The notes beneath the pieces were generated by a model, which searched no databases, was not told the DNA's origin, and was given only the letters and a program-made list of their open reading frames with translations. From Syntrophales bacterium (lineage in GTDB: Bacteria; Desulfobacterota; Syntrophia; Syntrophales; UBA2192), in the NCBI GenBank assembly GCA_025454095.1, contig JALOPC010000039.1, positions 1-9,081 of the forward strand: a DNA stretch of 9,081 nt. The letters run 5' to 3'. The translations under genes and the position numbers were made by a program. Positions within the stretch are counted from its first letter, which is position 1, and each line of letters opens with the position of its first letter. Below are positions 1-5,437 of this stretch, one piece after another.

Positions 1-60
1 GGCGAGAAACTCCCGCCGCGACAATCCGTCATAGGCATTCGCCAGCCAGTCTTCGACCAT
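1..60 (-). CDS. Start of a gene with a twin-arginine (Tat) leader, cut by the window edge
   Basis: Only the first 20 codons are present, reading inward from an ATG at 60..58. The peptide is MVEDWLANAYDGLSRREFLA. The start is supported by a purine-rich Shine-Dalgarno site, GGGAGGAA on the minus strand at 64..71, about 5 nt before the ATG, and by a promoter-like sequence further upstream. The S-R-R-E-F-L run matches the Tat consensus S/T-R-R-x-F-L-K, so the product is probably exported folded through the Tat system. The hydrophobic stretch that should follow lies outside the window, so this cannot be confirmed. The enzyme family cannot be told from 20 residues. The gene follows the TPR gene in the same direction but appears to have its own promoter. 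Confidence 0.7.
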   Translation of the reverse strand, partial: MVEDWLANAYDGLSRREFLA

Positions 61-119
61 GGCTTCCTCCCTTTTTGACAAGACATTTCGGCCGGGCGAA
101 CCGGCACCCCGGATCCTTG

Positions 120-155
120 TATCCTGATTATAAGGATAACGCGGAGAAGGAAAAG
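120..155 (-). promoter_or_regulatory. Putative sigma70-type promoter for the left-edge gene, with an inverted repeat over the -10
   Basis: On the minus strand there is a perfect TATAAT at 132..127. A T-rich element (TTTTCC, 154..149) lies 16 bp upstream and is a poor -35, so activator help or an extended element may be needed. The -10 lies inside an inverted repeat: TATCCT (120..125), a 7-bp spacer, AGGATA (133..138), in an AT-rich island within GC-rich DNA. The leader to the ATG would be about 60 nt. The -10 hexamer and repeat are seen directly; promoter activity and an operator role are inferred. Confidence 0.45.
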
Positions 156-156
156 G

Positions 157-188
157 AAAAAAAGCGGGGTCTAGGGGACGCGCCCCCG
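157..188 (-). terminator. Probable intrinsic terminator at the end of the TPR gene
   Basis: Read on the minus strand, a G-rich arm (188..184) can pair with CCCCG (169..165) across a 14-nt loop that contains the TAG stop codon. Seven T residues follow directly (163..157), then further T-rich sequence. The stem is only 5 bp, though all G-C, and a competing 4-bp stem is possible, so the hairpin is not a textbook one. Its place between the TPR stop and the next promoter supports a terminator role. Confidence 0.4.
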
Positions 189-1367
189 GTCGCTTCCCGG
201 CGGAGGCACGTAGGGGGCGGCGAGATACTTCCGGGCCTCCACTTTCGCCACGCCCTCCCCCTCGACCCCCAGGGTCCGGTTGTAGAACTCCACCGCCTTC
301 TCCCGCTCCCCGCGGGCGTCGTGGATCATCCCCAGGCGCACATACGACCAGGCCCGGATGCGCGCATTGGCCTCGGAGGGATCCTGCAGGGACTGCCGGA
401 AAGATGCCTCGGCCCTCGCGTAATCCCCCTGGTTGAAGAACAATCGCCCCATGAGCTGGTCGTGCCGGGGCTTGAGCTGGGGCACGAAAGGCGGCCGGCC
501 GGCGGCGATGCCTTTTTCGAGATCGCGGGCCACGGCGAAGGCTTCCCGGTGCCGGCCCGATTCCGAGAGGACGCTGGCCAGGGCGAAGGAAAAATTATAG
601 TTCCGCGGGAACCGCTTCTGCAGATCCCGGACGATGGGAAGGGCCCGGGCGGGTTGTTTCTCGAAATTCAGCCAGACGGAGACGAGCTCGGACTGGGCCA
701 GCTCCCGGAGCAGGTCACCCTGCGCAGCCGCCAGCTCGATCTCCCTGAGCCCCCGCGCGCGGTCGCCCCGGGTGAGCACAAAAGACGAGAAGAAGCGGGC
801 CAGATCGGGCAGATGGTCGATGTGGTAGCGGATGAGCCCCGAGAGCAGATGGCTGTCGGCATTCGACGGGTCATCCCGCTGAACCCGGTCCAGACAGGAC
901 CACAGGCCGCGGGCCTCCTGCGCAGCGGTGAGATACTGCCTCTGCCGCTGGGCCCAGCGGAATTTCGCGGTTCTCGCGAGGGCCATGGCGAAGAGAGCCC
1001 TGCCGTCGCGGGGATCCGCCCCGACCCGCGCCTCCCCCCGGGTCAGCGCCTCGCCGACGACGCGCAGCATCTCCCGCCGGCCCGCCTCGCGCTCGCTGGC
1101 GTCGAAGCTCAGTTCGGCGGCAAACAGGTGGTTCACCGCCAGGAAGGCGTATCCCGTCGGGTCCTCCGGGTCCAGTGCCACCGCCTTGCGGAACATCGCC
1201 TCCGCCCCCGCAGAGTCCAGGTTGAAGGCTTTTTCGATGCCCTGCCGCAGGACGGCGCGCATCCCCGCCGGCTCGGGGGCCGCAGCCCCGGCCGTCGTCG
1301 CCGCGCAGACGAACAGGCCCAGCGCGCAGCAGGCCGCAAGCAGCCTCCTCCCCGTTCCGCCGCTCAT
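171..1367 (-). CDS. Exported tetratricopeptide-repeat (TPR) protein
   Basis: A 398-aa protein. The chosen ATG at 1367 begins a clear Sec-type signal peptide: MSGGTGRR, then a hydrophobic core, then an Ala-rich region ending near A-G-A-A-A at about residue 29. The reading frame extends upstream to a TTG at 1484, but that extension is a low-complexity Arg/Glu-rich run from a polypurine tract and would bury the signal peptide. No strong Shine-Dalgarno site is visible before 1367. TPR-like units are visible near residues 45-72 (AGAEAMFRKAVALDPEDP) and in the C-terminal third (FNQGDYARAEASFRQSL and RGEREKAVEFYNRTLG). The middle part, with YHIDHLPDLARF and GDRARGLREIELAA, resembles Iml2/TTC39-like helical repeat proteins from memory. 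It probably works as a periplasmic protein-binding scaffold, partner unknown. It lies 126 bp after the metallophosphoesterase on the same strand and may be co-transcribed with it. Confidence 0.85.
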   Translation of the reverse strand: MSGGTGRRLLAACCALGLFVCAATTAGAAAPEPAGMRAVLRQGIEKAFNLDSAGAEAMFRKAVALDPEDPTGYAFLAVNHLFAAELSFDASEREAGRREMLRVVGEALTRGEARVGADPRDGRALFAMALARTAKFRWAQRQRQYLTAAQEARGLWSCLDRVQRDDPSNADSHLLSGLIRYHIDHLPDLARFFSSFVLTRGDRARGLREIELAAAQGDLLRELAQSELVSVWLNFEKQPARALPIVRDLQKRFPRNYNFSFALASVLSESGRHREAFAVARDLEKGIAAGRPPFVPQLKPRHDQLMGRLFFNQGDYARAEASFRQSLQDPSEANARIRAWSYVRLGMIHDARGEREKAVEFYNRTLGVEGEGVAKVEARKYLAAPYVPPPGSDRGRVP

Positions 1368-1429
1368 CGCGCACCCGGCGGCTGAAGCCGTTTTCCGTTT
1401 CTCCACCCCTGCCCTGCCCGGCGCTCTCG

Positions 1430-1474
1430 CCTCTTTCCCTCTTCTTTCCCTTCCTTCACGTCTCTCTCTTCTTC
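1430..1474. other. Polypurine/polypyrimidine tract between two minus-strand genes
   Basis: The plus strand is uninterrupted pyrimidine from 1430 to 1457 (28 nt) and again from 1461 to 1474 (14 nt), broken only by ACG. The transcript of the minus-strand genes would therefore carry a long A/G-rich stretch before the TPR start. Such tracts can act as ribosome standby or translation-enhancing sequence, or form triplex DNA. Nothing here shows which applies. The rest of the 1368-1493 gap holds nothing recognisable. Confidence 0.5.
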
Positions 1475-1493
1475 GCTGCTGCAAGGCAGCCGT

Positions 1494-2693
1494 TCACGTC
1501 AGGTTGATCACGGTGATCTCGGGCCGCGCGCCCAACCGCACGGGGGTGAAGGTCGTCCCGATCCCGCGGCTGACGTAGAGGCGCGATTCGCCGATGCGGA
1601 AGAGCCCTTCGGGATAGGGGGTCCGCAGGTGGGCCAGGCTCGTCGTCCCCCCGGGCAGGCTCAGCTGGATCTGCCCCCCGTGGTAATGGCCCGAGAGCGT
1701 CAGGGCGATCCCCTGAGCGGCCGCCTCGGGAAAGATCTCCGGCCGGTGGGAAAGCAGGATCGTAGGCGTCGACGGGTCGAGCCCCTTCAGGGCCGCATCG
1801 AGGTCGTCGTTGCCGATCCGCATGTCGTCGATCCCGGCGACGGCAAAGGGGCCCTGCGCAGTCCGGATCACCCGGTGCGCATTGTAGAGCAGCGGGACCC
1901 CGTGCTGCCGGAACAACGACCTGAGCCGGTCGGGGCTCGCCACCCAGTGCTCGTGATTCCCCAGGGTGGCAAAGGTGCCGTAACGGGCCCTGACGCGGGA
2001 CATCTCTTCCAGGCACCCCGGCAGAAAGGCGATGGAATTCGACACGAAGTCCCCGGTGAGGGCGAACAGATCGGGGTCGAGGGCCGACACCGCCTCGGCG
2101 TAGCGCCGCAGGTCGTTCCTCGTCATGTAGACGCCGGCGTGGTGGTCGGTGAGCTGGACGACCCGCAGCGGCATGCCGAAGGGAAGCGTCAGCTCGCACA
2201 CCTCGTGAGACCGCCCGGCCCAGGCGGCCCCGTAGCCCGACAGGAAGAGGGGCGCCGCCGCGACGGCCCCCACGCCGGCCTGCAGGAAGAGTCGCCGCCC
2301 GGGGTCCTCGGGCGGTTCCCCCTCTCGGGGGGCCGGACCGCGGATGCGCCCGGCGATCGCCCGCGCGAGCCCGCCTGCCGCCTGAAAAACGGCGAGCAGC
2401 AGGGCCGACAGGATCGAGCCGAAGCCCCAGACGGCGGGCAGATAGAACAGCAGGGCCTGCACGGGGGCCGGCGGGTCCACCCAGGCAACGGGTCTGATCA
2501 GGATGAAGAGATTCATGGCAAAGAGCAGCCCGATGACCGACCCGGCCAGCACGAGGGCCGCGGACTTGACGCGTTGCGACCTCCCCGAAGAGCGGACGGA
2601 CTGCCGAAAGCGCAGGAACAGGTAAATCTGGGCGAAGACCGCGAGACTGACGACGATGAACCGGAGGGTGCCGAAGGTCAATGAGGGTCCCAT
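1494..2693 (-). CDS. Membrane-anchored metallophosphoesterase (YkuE-like calcineurin family)
   Basis: A 399-aa protein counted from the ATG at 2693 (MGPSLTFGTLRF). An upstream TTG at 2735 adds 14 unconvincing residues. Four hydrophobic segments are visible at about residues 7-28, 44-67, 78-105 and 135-156, followed by a catalytic domain. The metallophosphoesterase motifs are complete: QLTDHHAG (D183, H185), LTGDF (D215), LGNHEHW (N246, H247), LLSHRPE (H316) and SGHYHGGQ (H336, H338). These residues bind the two-metal centre in this superfamily. Positive charges in the loops after segments 1 and 3 predict an outside N-terminus and a periplasmic catalytic domain. A twin-arginine motif (GRRLFL, residues 132-137) sits just before segment 4. 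The substrate is unknown; family members hydrolyse phosphodiesters, including lipid-linked ones. It is the upstream gene of a possible two-gene unit with the TPR gene. Confidence 0.9.
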   Translation of the reverse strand: MGPSLTFGTLRFIVVSLAVFAQIYLFLRFRQSVRSSGRSQRVKSAALVLAGSVIGLLFAMNLFILIRPVAWVDPPAPVQALLFYLPAVWGFGSILSALLLAVFQAAGGLARAIAGRIRGPAPREGEPPEDPGRRLFLQAGVGAVAAAPLFLSGYGAAWAGRSHEVCELTLPFGMPLRVVQLTDHHAGVYMTRNDLRRYAEAVSALDPDLFALTGDFVSNSIAFLPGCLEEMSRVRARYGTFATLGNHEHWVASPDRLRSLFRQHGVPLLYNAHRVIRTAQGPFAVAGIDDMRIGNDDLDAALKGLDPSTPTILLSHRPEIFPEAAAQGIALTLSGHYHGGQIQLSLPGGTTSLAHLRTPYPEGLFRIGESRLYVSRGIGTTFTPVRLGARPEITVINLT

Positions 2694-2771
2694 AAGCCGA
2701 TGCCCCAATCTGCCACAGAATCGGCGCTCCCGCAAGCCGTGAGATGACCGGCTCCGGGGTTTCCATCAGCG

Positions 2772-2797
2772 CCCGTCTGATGGGGCCCTCAGACGGG
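2772..2797. repeat. Perfect 9-bp inverted repeat plus a third half-site
   Basis: CCCGTCTGA (2772-2780) and TCAGACGGG (2789-2797) form a perfect inverted repeat around an 8-bp loop. Another TCAGACGG occurs at 2835-2842. There is no T-run on either side, so an intrinsic terminator is unlikely. The elements lie between the divergent starts of the metallophosphoesterase (2693, minus) and the first small gene (2919, plus), where a shared operator or a leader RNA structure would be expected. The function is inferred from position only. Confidence 0.5.
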
Positions 2798-2849
2798 GTC
2801 TGCGGCAGCGTCGTCGCTCCGTCCTAGAAAACATTCAGACGGCCGCCGA

Positions 2850-2890
2850 TTTCGTTTTCGCGGGGAATGTCGATAATGAGTTCAACGAAA
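2850..2890 (+). promoter_or_regulatory. Weak candidate promoter and inverted repeat before the small-gene array
   Basis: A GATAAT hexamer (2872-2877) matches the -10 consensus at five of six positions, but no good -35 lies 16-18 bp upstream. A 7-bp inverted repeat, TTTCGTT (2850-2856) and AACGAAA (2884-2890), flanks it. The rest of 2694-2918 holds only the TCAGACGG repeats and no convincing gene. The array needs a promoter somewhere here, and this is the best site seen. Confidence 0.25.
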
Positions 2891-2918
2891 GGGAACAACG
2901 GCAGCGAGGCACAACGCC

Positions 2919-3050
2919 ATGATGACCCGAATCCACAAAACCTGCGCAACCCGGATCACCACCGACCCCCGGATCAACCTGATGGGCGAGCGGGTGGACA
3001 GGGTGTGGGCGGACCCCATCCTGGCCCCTCGCAGGGAAACGGCCCGCTGA
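2919..3050 (+). CDS. Small gene 1 of the W-x-D-P array (43 aa, divergent member)
   Basis: Encodes a 43-residue basic peptide beginning MMTRIHKTCATRITTDPR, followed by the core VDRVWADPILAP and a basic tail. A modest Shine-Dalgarno site (GCGAGG, 2904-2909) precedes the first ATG by 9 nt. The next upstream in-frame stop is TGA at 2877-2879, with no better start in between. The case for a real gene rests on position, 35 bp ahead of gene 2 on the same strand, and on the DR-V-WADP core shared with genes 2 and 3. A 14-nt stretch, TGGGCGGACCCCAT, is identical between this gene (3006-3019) and gene 3. It lacks the S-F-P-V-F segment of the others and has an unrelated N-terminus, so it may be a diverged copy. 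Another frame through the same bases is also open, which lowers certainty. No known family recognised. Confidence 0.5.
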   Translation: MMTRIHKTCATRITTDPRINLMGERVDRVWADPILAPRRETAR

Positions 3051-3085
3051 TCCCGGGCACCAGACGGACACAAGGAGGTATCGTC

Positions 3086-3178
3086 ATGAAAGAAAAGGCC
3101 AAGAACGTGAAGACCGACCGGAAATTCTGGAACGACCCGATGAGCTTCCCCGTCTTCACGCCGAAGCGCGGCAAGTAG
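3086..3178 (+). CDS. Small gene 2 of the W-x-D-P array (30 aa)
   Basis: Encodes a 30-residue peptide: a Lys-rich head (MKEKAKNVKT), then DRKFWNDPMSFPVFTP, then a short basic end. It has an almost perfect Shine-Dalgarno site, AAGGAGGT (3072-3079), 6 nt before the ATG, which is the strongest evidence that this short frame is translated. The frame is open back to 2867, but that longer reading overlaps gene 1 and ignores this ribosome site, so the short start is preferred. There is no Cys, no signal peptide and no Gly-Gly leader cleavage motif. The core is nearly the same as in gene 3, including 14 identical nucleotides (ATGAGCTTCCCCGT, 3140-3153). The function is unknown. It could be a small regulatory or partner-binding peptide, a RiPP precursor, or a toxin-like peptide; nothing in the sequence decides. 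Confidence 0.75.
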   Translation: MKEKAKNVKTDRKFWNDPMSFPVFTPKRGK

Positions 3179-3232
3179 AACAACCCGGCAGAGCAACCCC
3201 GCAACCGACAGCCGACAAGGAGGGCTGAGACC

Positions 3233-3313
3233 ATGAAGAAGACGACGAAAGAGACCCGGAAAGACCGCAAGCTCTGGGCGGACCCCATGAGCTTCCCCGT
3301 GTTCGCGAAGTAA
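3233..3313 (+). CDS. Small gene 3 of the W-x-D-P array (26 aa)
   Basis: Encodes a 26-residue peptide: a basic, Thr/Lys-rich head (MKKTTKETRK), then DRKLWADPMSFPVF, ending A-K. A strong Shine-Dalgarno site, AAGGAGGG (3217-3224), lies 8 nt before the ATG. The sequence just upstream (GACAAGGAGGG) resembles that of gene 2 (ACACAAGGAGGT), so the ribosome site seems to have been duplicated with the coding core. The gap to gene 2 is 54 bp. A short G-C hairpin (3318-3331) and then a strong terminator follow, making this the last gene of the unit. The conserved part is at the C-terminal end and the basic head varies, the reverse of a typical RiPP precursor, where the leader is conserved. No known family recognised. 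Confidence 0.75.
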   Translation: MKKTTKETRKDRKLWADPMSFPVFAK

Positions 3314-3363
3314 AAACCCGGCCGAGGCCGGATGACATACACCTGACCACATTTCCTGTGCTG

Positions 3364-3401
3364 AAGGCCCCCGCCCGCAAACGGCGGGGGCCTTTGTTTT
3401 T
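3364..3401 (+). terminator. Strong rho-independent terminator closing the small-gene array
   Basis: A 12-bp perfect stem, AAGGCCCCCGCC (3364-3375) pairing with GGCGGGGGCCTT (3383-3394), has a 7-nt loop (CGCAAAC) and is followed by TGTTTTT (3395-3401). This is a textbook intrinsic terminator. It separates the small genes from the M48 gene, which has its own promoter 47 bp further on. A smaller hairpin, CCGGC-CGAG-GCCGG (3318-3331), lies just after the gene 3 stop and may protect the 3' end. Confidence 0.9.
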
Positions 3402-3447
3402 GTCCCCGGCCGGCACGAATGGGGCCGCTCCCGGGCGCAACCCGCCG

Positions 3448-3475
3448 TTGACATCCATCCGGCCTGTGCTATGCT
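3448..3475 (+). promoter_or_regulatory. Sigma70-type promoter of the M48 peptidase gene
   Basis: A perfect -35 TTGACA (3448-3453), a 16-bp spacer, and a -10 TATGCT (3470-3475, four of six matches). The expected transcription start is near 3482, which rules out the ATG at 3471 as the start codon, since it lies inside the -10, and supports the ATG at 3510. Confidence 0.7.
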
Positions 3476-3509
3476 CGGGGCAAACCACCCCGAAGGGGAC
3501 GTGCAACCG

Positions 3510-4961
3510 ATGATGCCCAGACCCCGTTTCCCGCTCGCAGCCGCCCTCCTGATCGTCGCCGTCGTCCTGATTGCGTCCTGCGCCGCCAACCCCGTCACCG
3601 GCAGGCAGGATTTCATGCTCATCAGCGAACCCGAGGAGATCGAGATGGGGAAGAAGGTCGATGCCTCGGTGACCCGGGAGTACGGGCTGTACAACGATCC
3701 TCGCCTCACCGCCTACGTCGCCGACATGGGCCGGCGGCTGGGGAGGCTCTCCCACCGCCCGCAGCTCGACTACAGCGTAAAGGTCCTCGATTCCCCCGTC
3801 GTGAACGCCTTTGCCGCCCCGGGGGGGTACCTCTTTTTCACGCGGGGCATCCTGGCCACCCTCAACAGCGAGGCGGAACTCGCGGGCGTGATGGGGCACG
3901 AGATCGGCCACGTCACCGCGCGCCACTCGGCCCAGCAGCTGAGCAAGGCGCAGGTGGCGCAGATCGGGCTGATCATCCCCCAGGTGCTCGGCGTTCCCCT
4001 GCTGTCGAGCCTCGCCCAGGTCGGGATGGGACTCTTCTTCATGAAATACAGCCGGGACAACGAACGGGAGGCGGACTCCCTCTCCGTGGAATACGCCACG
4101 AAGGCGGGCTACGACGCCTCGCAGATGGCGGGGTTTTTCGAAACGCTGCAGCGGATGAACCCGCAGTCGGACAAGAGCGGCATGCCGGCCTGGTTCTCCA
4201 CGCACCCCAGCCCCGAGGACCGGGAGCAGGCCATCAAGACCCAGGCGCAGCAGGTGCAGCGGCAGATGGGGCTGACGCGCCCCCGGATCGAACGCGAGGC
4301 CTACCTGCGGGCGATCGACGGCATCGTCTACGGCCAGGACCCCCGCGAGGGCTACGCGGAGGGGGGAATGTACTACCACCCGGCCATGCGCATCCAGTTC
4401 CCCGTGCCCGCCGACTGGAAGGTCAACGACACGCCGACGGCGGTTCAGATGGCAAACAGGGAAAAGAGCGCCGTCATCCTCTTCACCGGGGCGCAGGGCA
4501 AGTCCCCCGAGGAGGCGGCCCGCACGTTCGTCTCGAAGACCCGGGCCCGCGTCATCCAGAGCCAGCCGGCGCGGGTGGGCGGCTTTGCGGCCTACCGGCT
4601 CGTGGCCGACGTGCAGTCCGGCGGCAGCACGATCCGCACCCTCACCTACTTCATCCGGAAGGGCGACGGCCTCTACTCCTTCACGGGGTTCAGCACGCAG
4701 AAAAATTTCCCGCAGCACGAGAATCTCTTCGAGAACACCCTGAGCCGGTTTGCGGAACTCACCGACGCGCGGAGGATCAACGTGCAGCCCGACCGCGTGC
4801 GCGTGCGCCGCACCGCGCGGGCCGACACCCTCGGCAACGCGCTGCGCTCGCTCGGCGTCCCCGAGAACAAGATCAAGGAAACGGCGCTGCTCAACGGCGG
4901 CGCGCCGGAAGAGCCCGTCCCCCCCCACACGCTTCTCAAGGTCATCGAGCGGGTCCGGTAA
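3510..4961 (+). CDS. M48-family zinc metallopeptidase, outer-membrane lipoprotein (BepA/LoiP-like)
   Basis: A 483-aa protein from ATG 3510; the adjacent ATG at 3513 is equally possible. AAGGGGA lies about 10 nt upstream. The N-terminus is a lipoprotein signal peptide with lipobox L-I-A-S-C (Cys23). The residues after the Cys are Ala-Ala, with no Asp at +2, which suggests outer-membrane sorting. NPVTGRQDFMLISEPEE follows, typical of periplasmic M48 peptidases. The zinc site is HEIGH (residues 130-134), and the third ligand is expected to be the Glu of E-R-E-A-D (E185). From about residue 285 a beta-rich region follows (MRIQFPVPADWKV), and the last 60 residues look like a LysM-type module (GNALRSLGVP, ALLNGG, HTLLKVIERV). 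Relatives degrade or help assemble outer-membrane proteins; the exact target here is unknown. The gene is transcribed alone and ends 5 bp from the convergent 156-aa gene, with no obvious terminator between. Confidence 0.93.
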   Translation: MMPRPRFPLAAALLIVAVVLIASCAANPVTGRQDFMLISEPEEIEMGKKVDASVTREYGLYNDPRLTAYVADMGRRLGRLSHRPQLDYSVKVLDSPVVNAFAAPGGYLFFTRGILATLNSEAELAGVMGHEIGHVTARHSAQQLSKAQVAQIGLIIPQVLGVPLLSSLAQVGMGLFFMKYSRDNEREADSLSVEYATKAGYDASQMAGFFETLQRMNPQSDKSGMPAWFSTHPSPEDREQAIKTQAQQVQRQMGLTRPRIEREAYLRAIDGIVYGQDPREGYAEGGMYYHPAMRIQFPVPADWKVNDTPTAVQMANREKSAVILFTGAQGKSPEEAARTFVSKTRARVIQSQPARVGGFAAYRLVADVQSGGSTIRTLTYFIRKGDGLYSFTGFSTQKNFPQHENLFENTLSRFAELTDARRINVQPDRVRVRRTARADTLGNALRSLGVPENKIKETALLNGGAPEEPVPPHTLLKVIERVR

Positions 4962-4966
4962 CGATC

Positions 4967-5437
4967 TCACAGCGCTTCGACGGCCAGTTCGACCTCCTCC
5001 GACGCCTGCCCCGCGGGCTGCCAGCGCAGGAACCATCGCGACACCGCCGTCTGAACGGGCGACGCGTCGCCCTCCGGTCTGCAGTCCGCCCAGGCGGACA
5101 GTTCGATCCGCCAGTTCAGGATCGCCTTGTACCCCCAGAGGTGCACCTTGCTGGCCATCCCCGCGTGGGCCGCAAGGATCGTCTCGTAGACGTCCCACGC
5201 CAGCTCGCCGCCCGGCGGGATCGAGTCGGCCGGCACGGCGCGGCGCATGGCTTCCGTCGCGTCGTGGACGAGCCCGCGCTCCTCGGAAACCGTCGCATGC
5301 GCAGCGATTCCCGGCACCGTCGTGCCGCCCGTGTTGCGCAGCAGGAGCATTGCCCGGACAAACGGGATCTCCCGGCCCCCCGTCACGCGCAGGCTCGAAG
5401 GCACGGCCTGCACCGCAAAGACCAGCGTGTCGCTCAT
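4967..5437 (-). CDS. Unknown 156-aa cytoplasmic protein, coupled to the E1-like gene
   Basis: I do not recognise this family. Its ATG (5437..5435) overlaps the TGA of the E1-like gene (5436..5434) in an ATGA junction, so translation is probably coupled. A GGAGG site lies about 11 nt upstream inside the E1 gene. The protein starts MSDTLVFAVQAVPSSLRV and has no signal peptide or membrane segment. Alternating hydrophobic stretches, the RNTGGTTVPG turn and the SIPPGGELAWDVYETI segment suggest a small beta-sandwich (Ig-like) fold; this is only an impression from the pattern. One Cys (119) and several Trp (81, 101, 109, 116, 135, 139) are present. Its place at the end of the oxidoreductase/cofactor cluster suggests a role in maturation or as an accessory subunit, which is inferred from position only. 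Confidence 0.8.
   Translation of the reverse strand: MSDTLVFAVQAVPSSLRVTGGREIPFVRAMLLLRNTGGTTVPGIAAHATVSEERGLVHDATEAMRRAVPADSIPPGGELAWDVYETILAAHAGMASKVHLWGYKAILNWRIELSAWADCRPEGDASPVQTAVSRWFLRWQPAGQASEEVELAVEAL

Noticed and set aside
75..80. A perfect TTGACA on the plus strand
   Set aside because: No -10-like hexamer lies 16-18 bp downstream and no plus-strand gene follows.
75..1385. A long plus-strand frame opposite the TPR gene
   Set aside because: The minus strand encodes a signal peptide and TPR units; the plus-strand product is Pro/Arg/Gly-rich shadow sequence.
1368..1484. A longer TPR protein starting at TTG 1484
   Set aside because: The added 39 residues are an Arg/Glu-rich translation of the purine tract and would place the signal peptide inside the protein.
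2867..3178. A 103-codon plus-strand frame that ends with small gene 2
   Set aside because: Its first 73 codons overlap small gene 1 in another frame and look random, and it has no good ribosome site. The AAGGAGGT directly before ATG 3086 favours the short gene.
2882..3709. A minus-strand frame of 275 codons across the small-gene array
   Set aside because: It crosses a strong plus-strand terminator and the M48 promoter, has no recognisable domain, and its codon pattern is unconvincing.
3156..5198. A 680-codon open frame on the minus strand
   Set aside because: It is antisense to the M48 peptidase, which has full motifs, a lipobox and a promoter. The antisense product is low-complexity Arg/Gly/Pro-rich sequence typical of GC-rich shadow frames.
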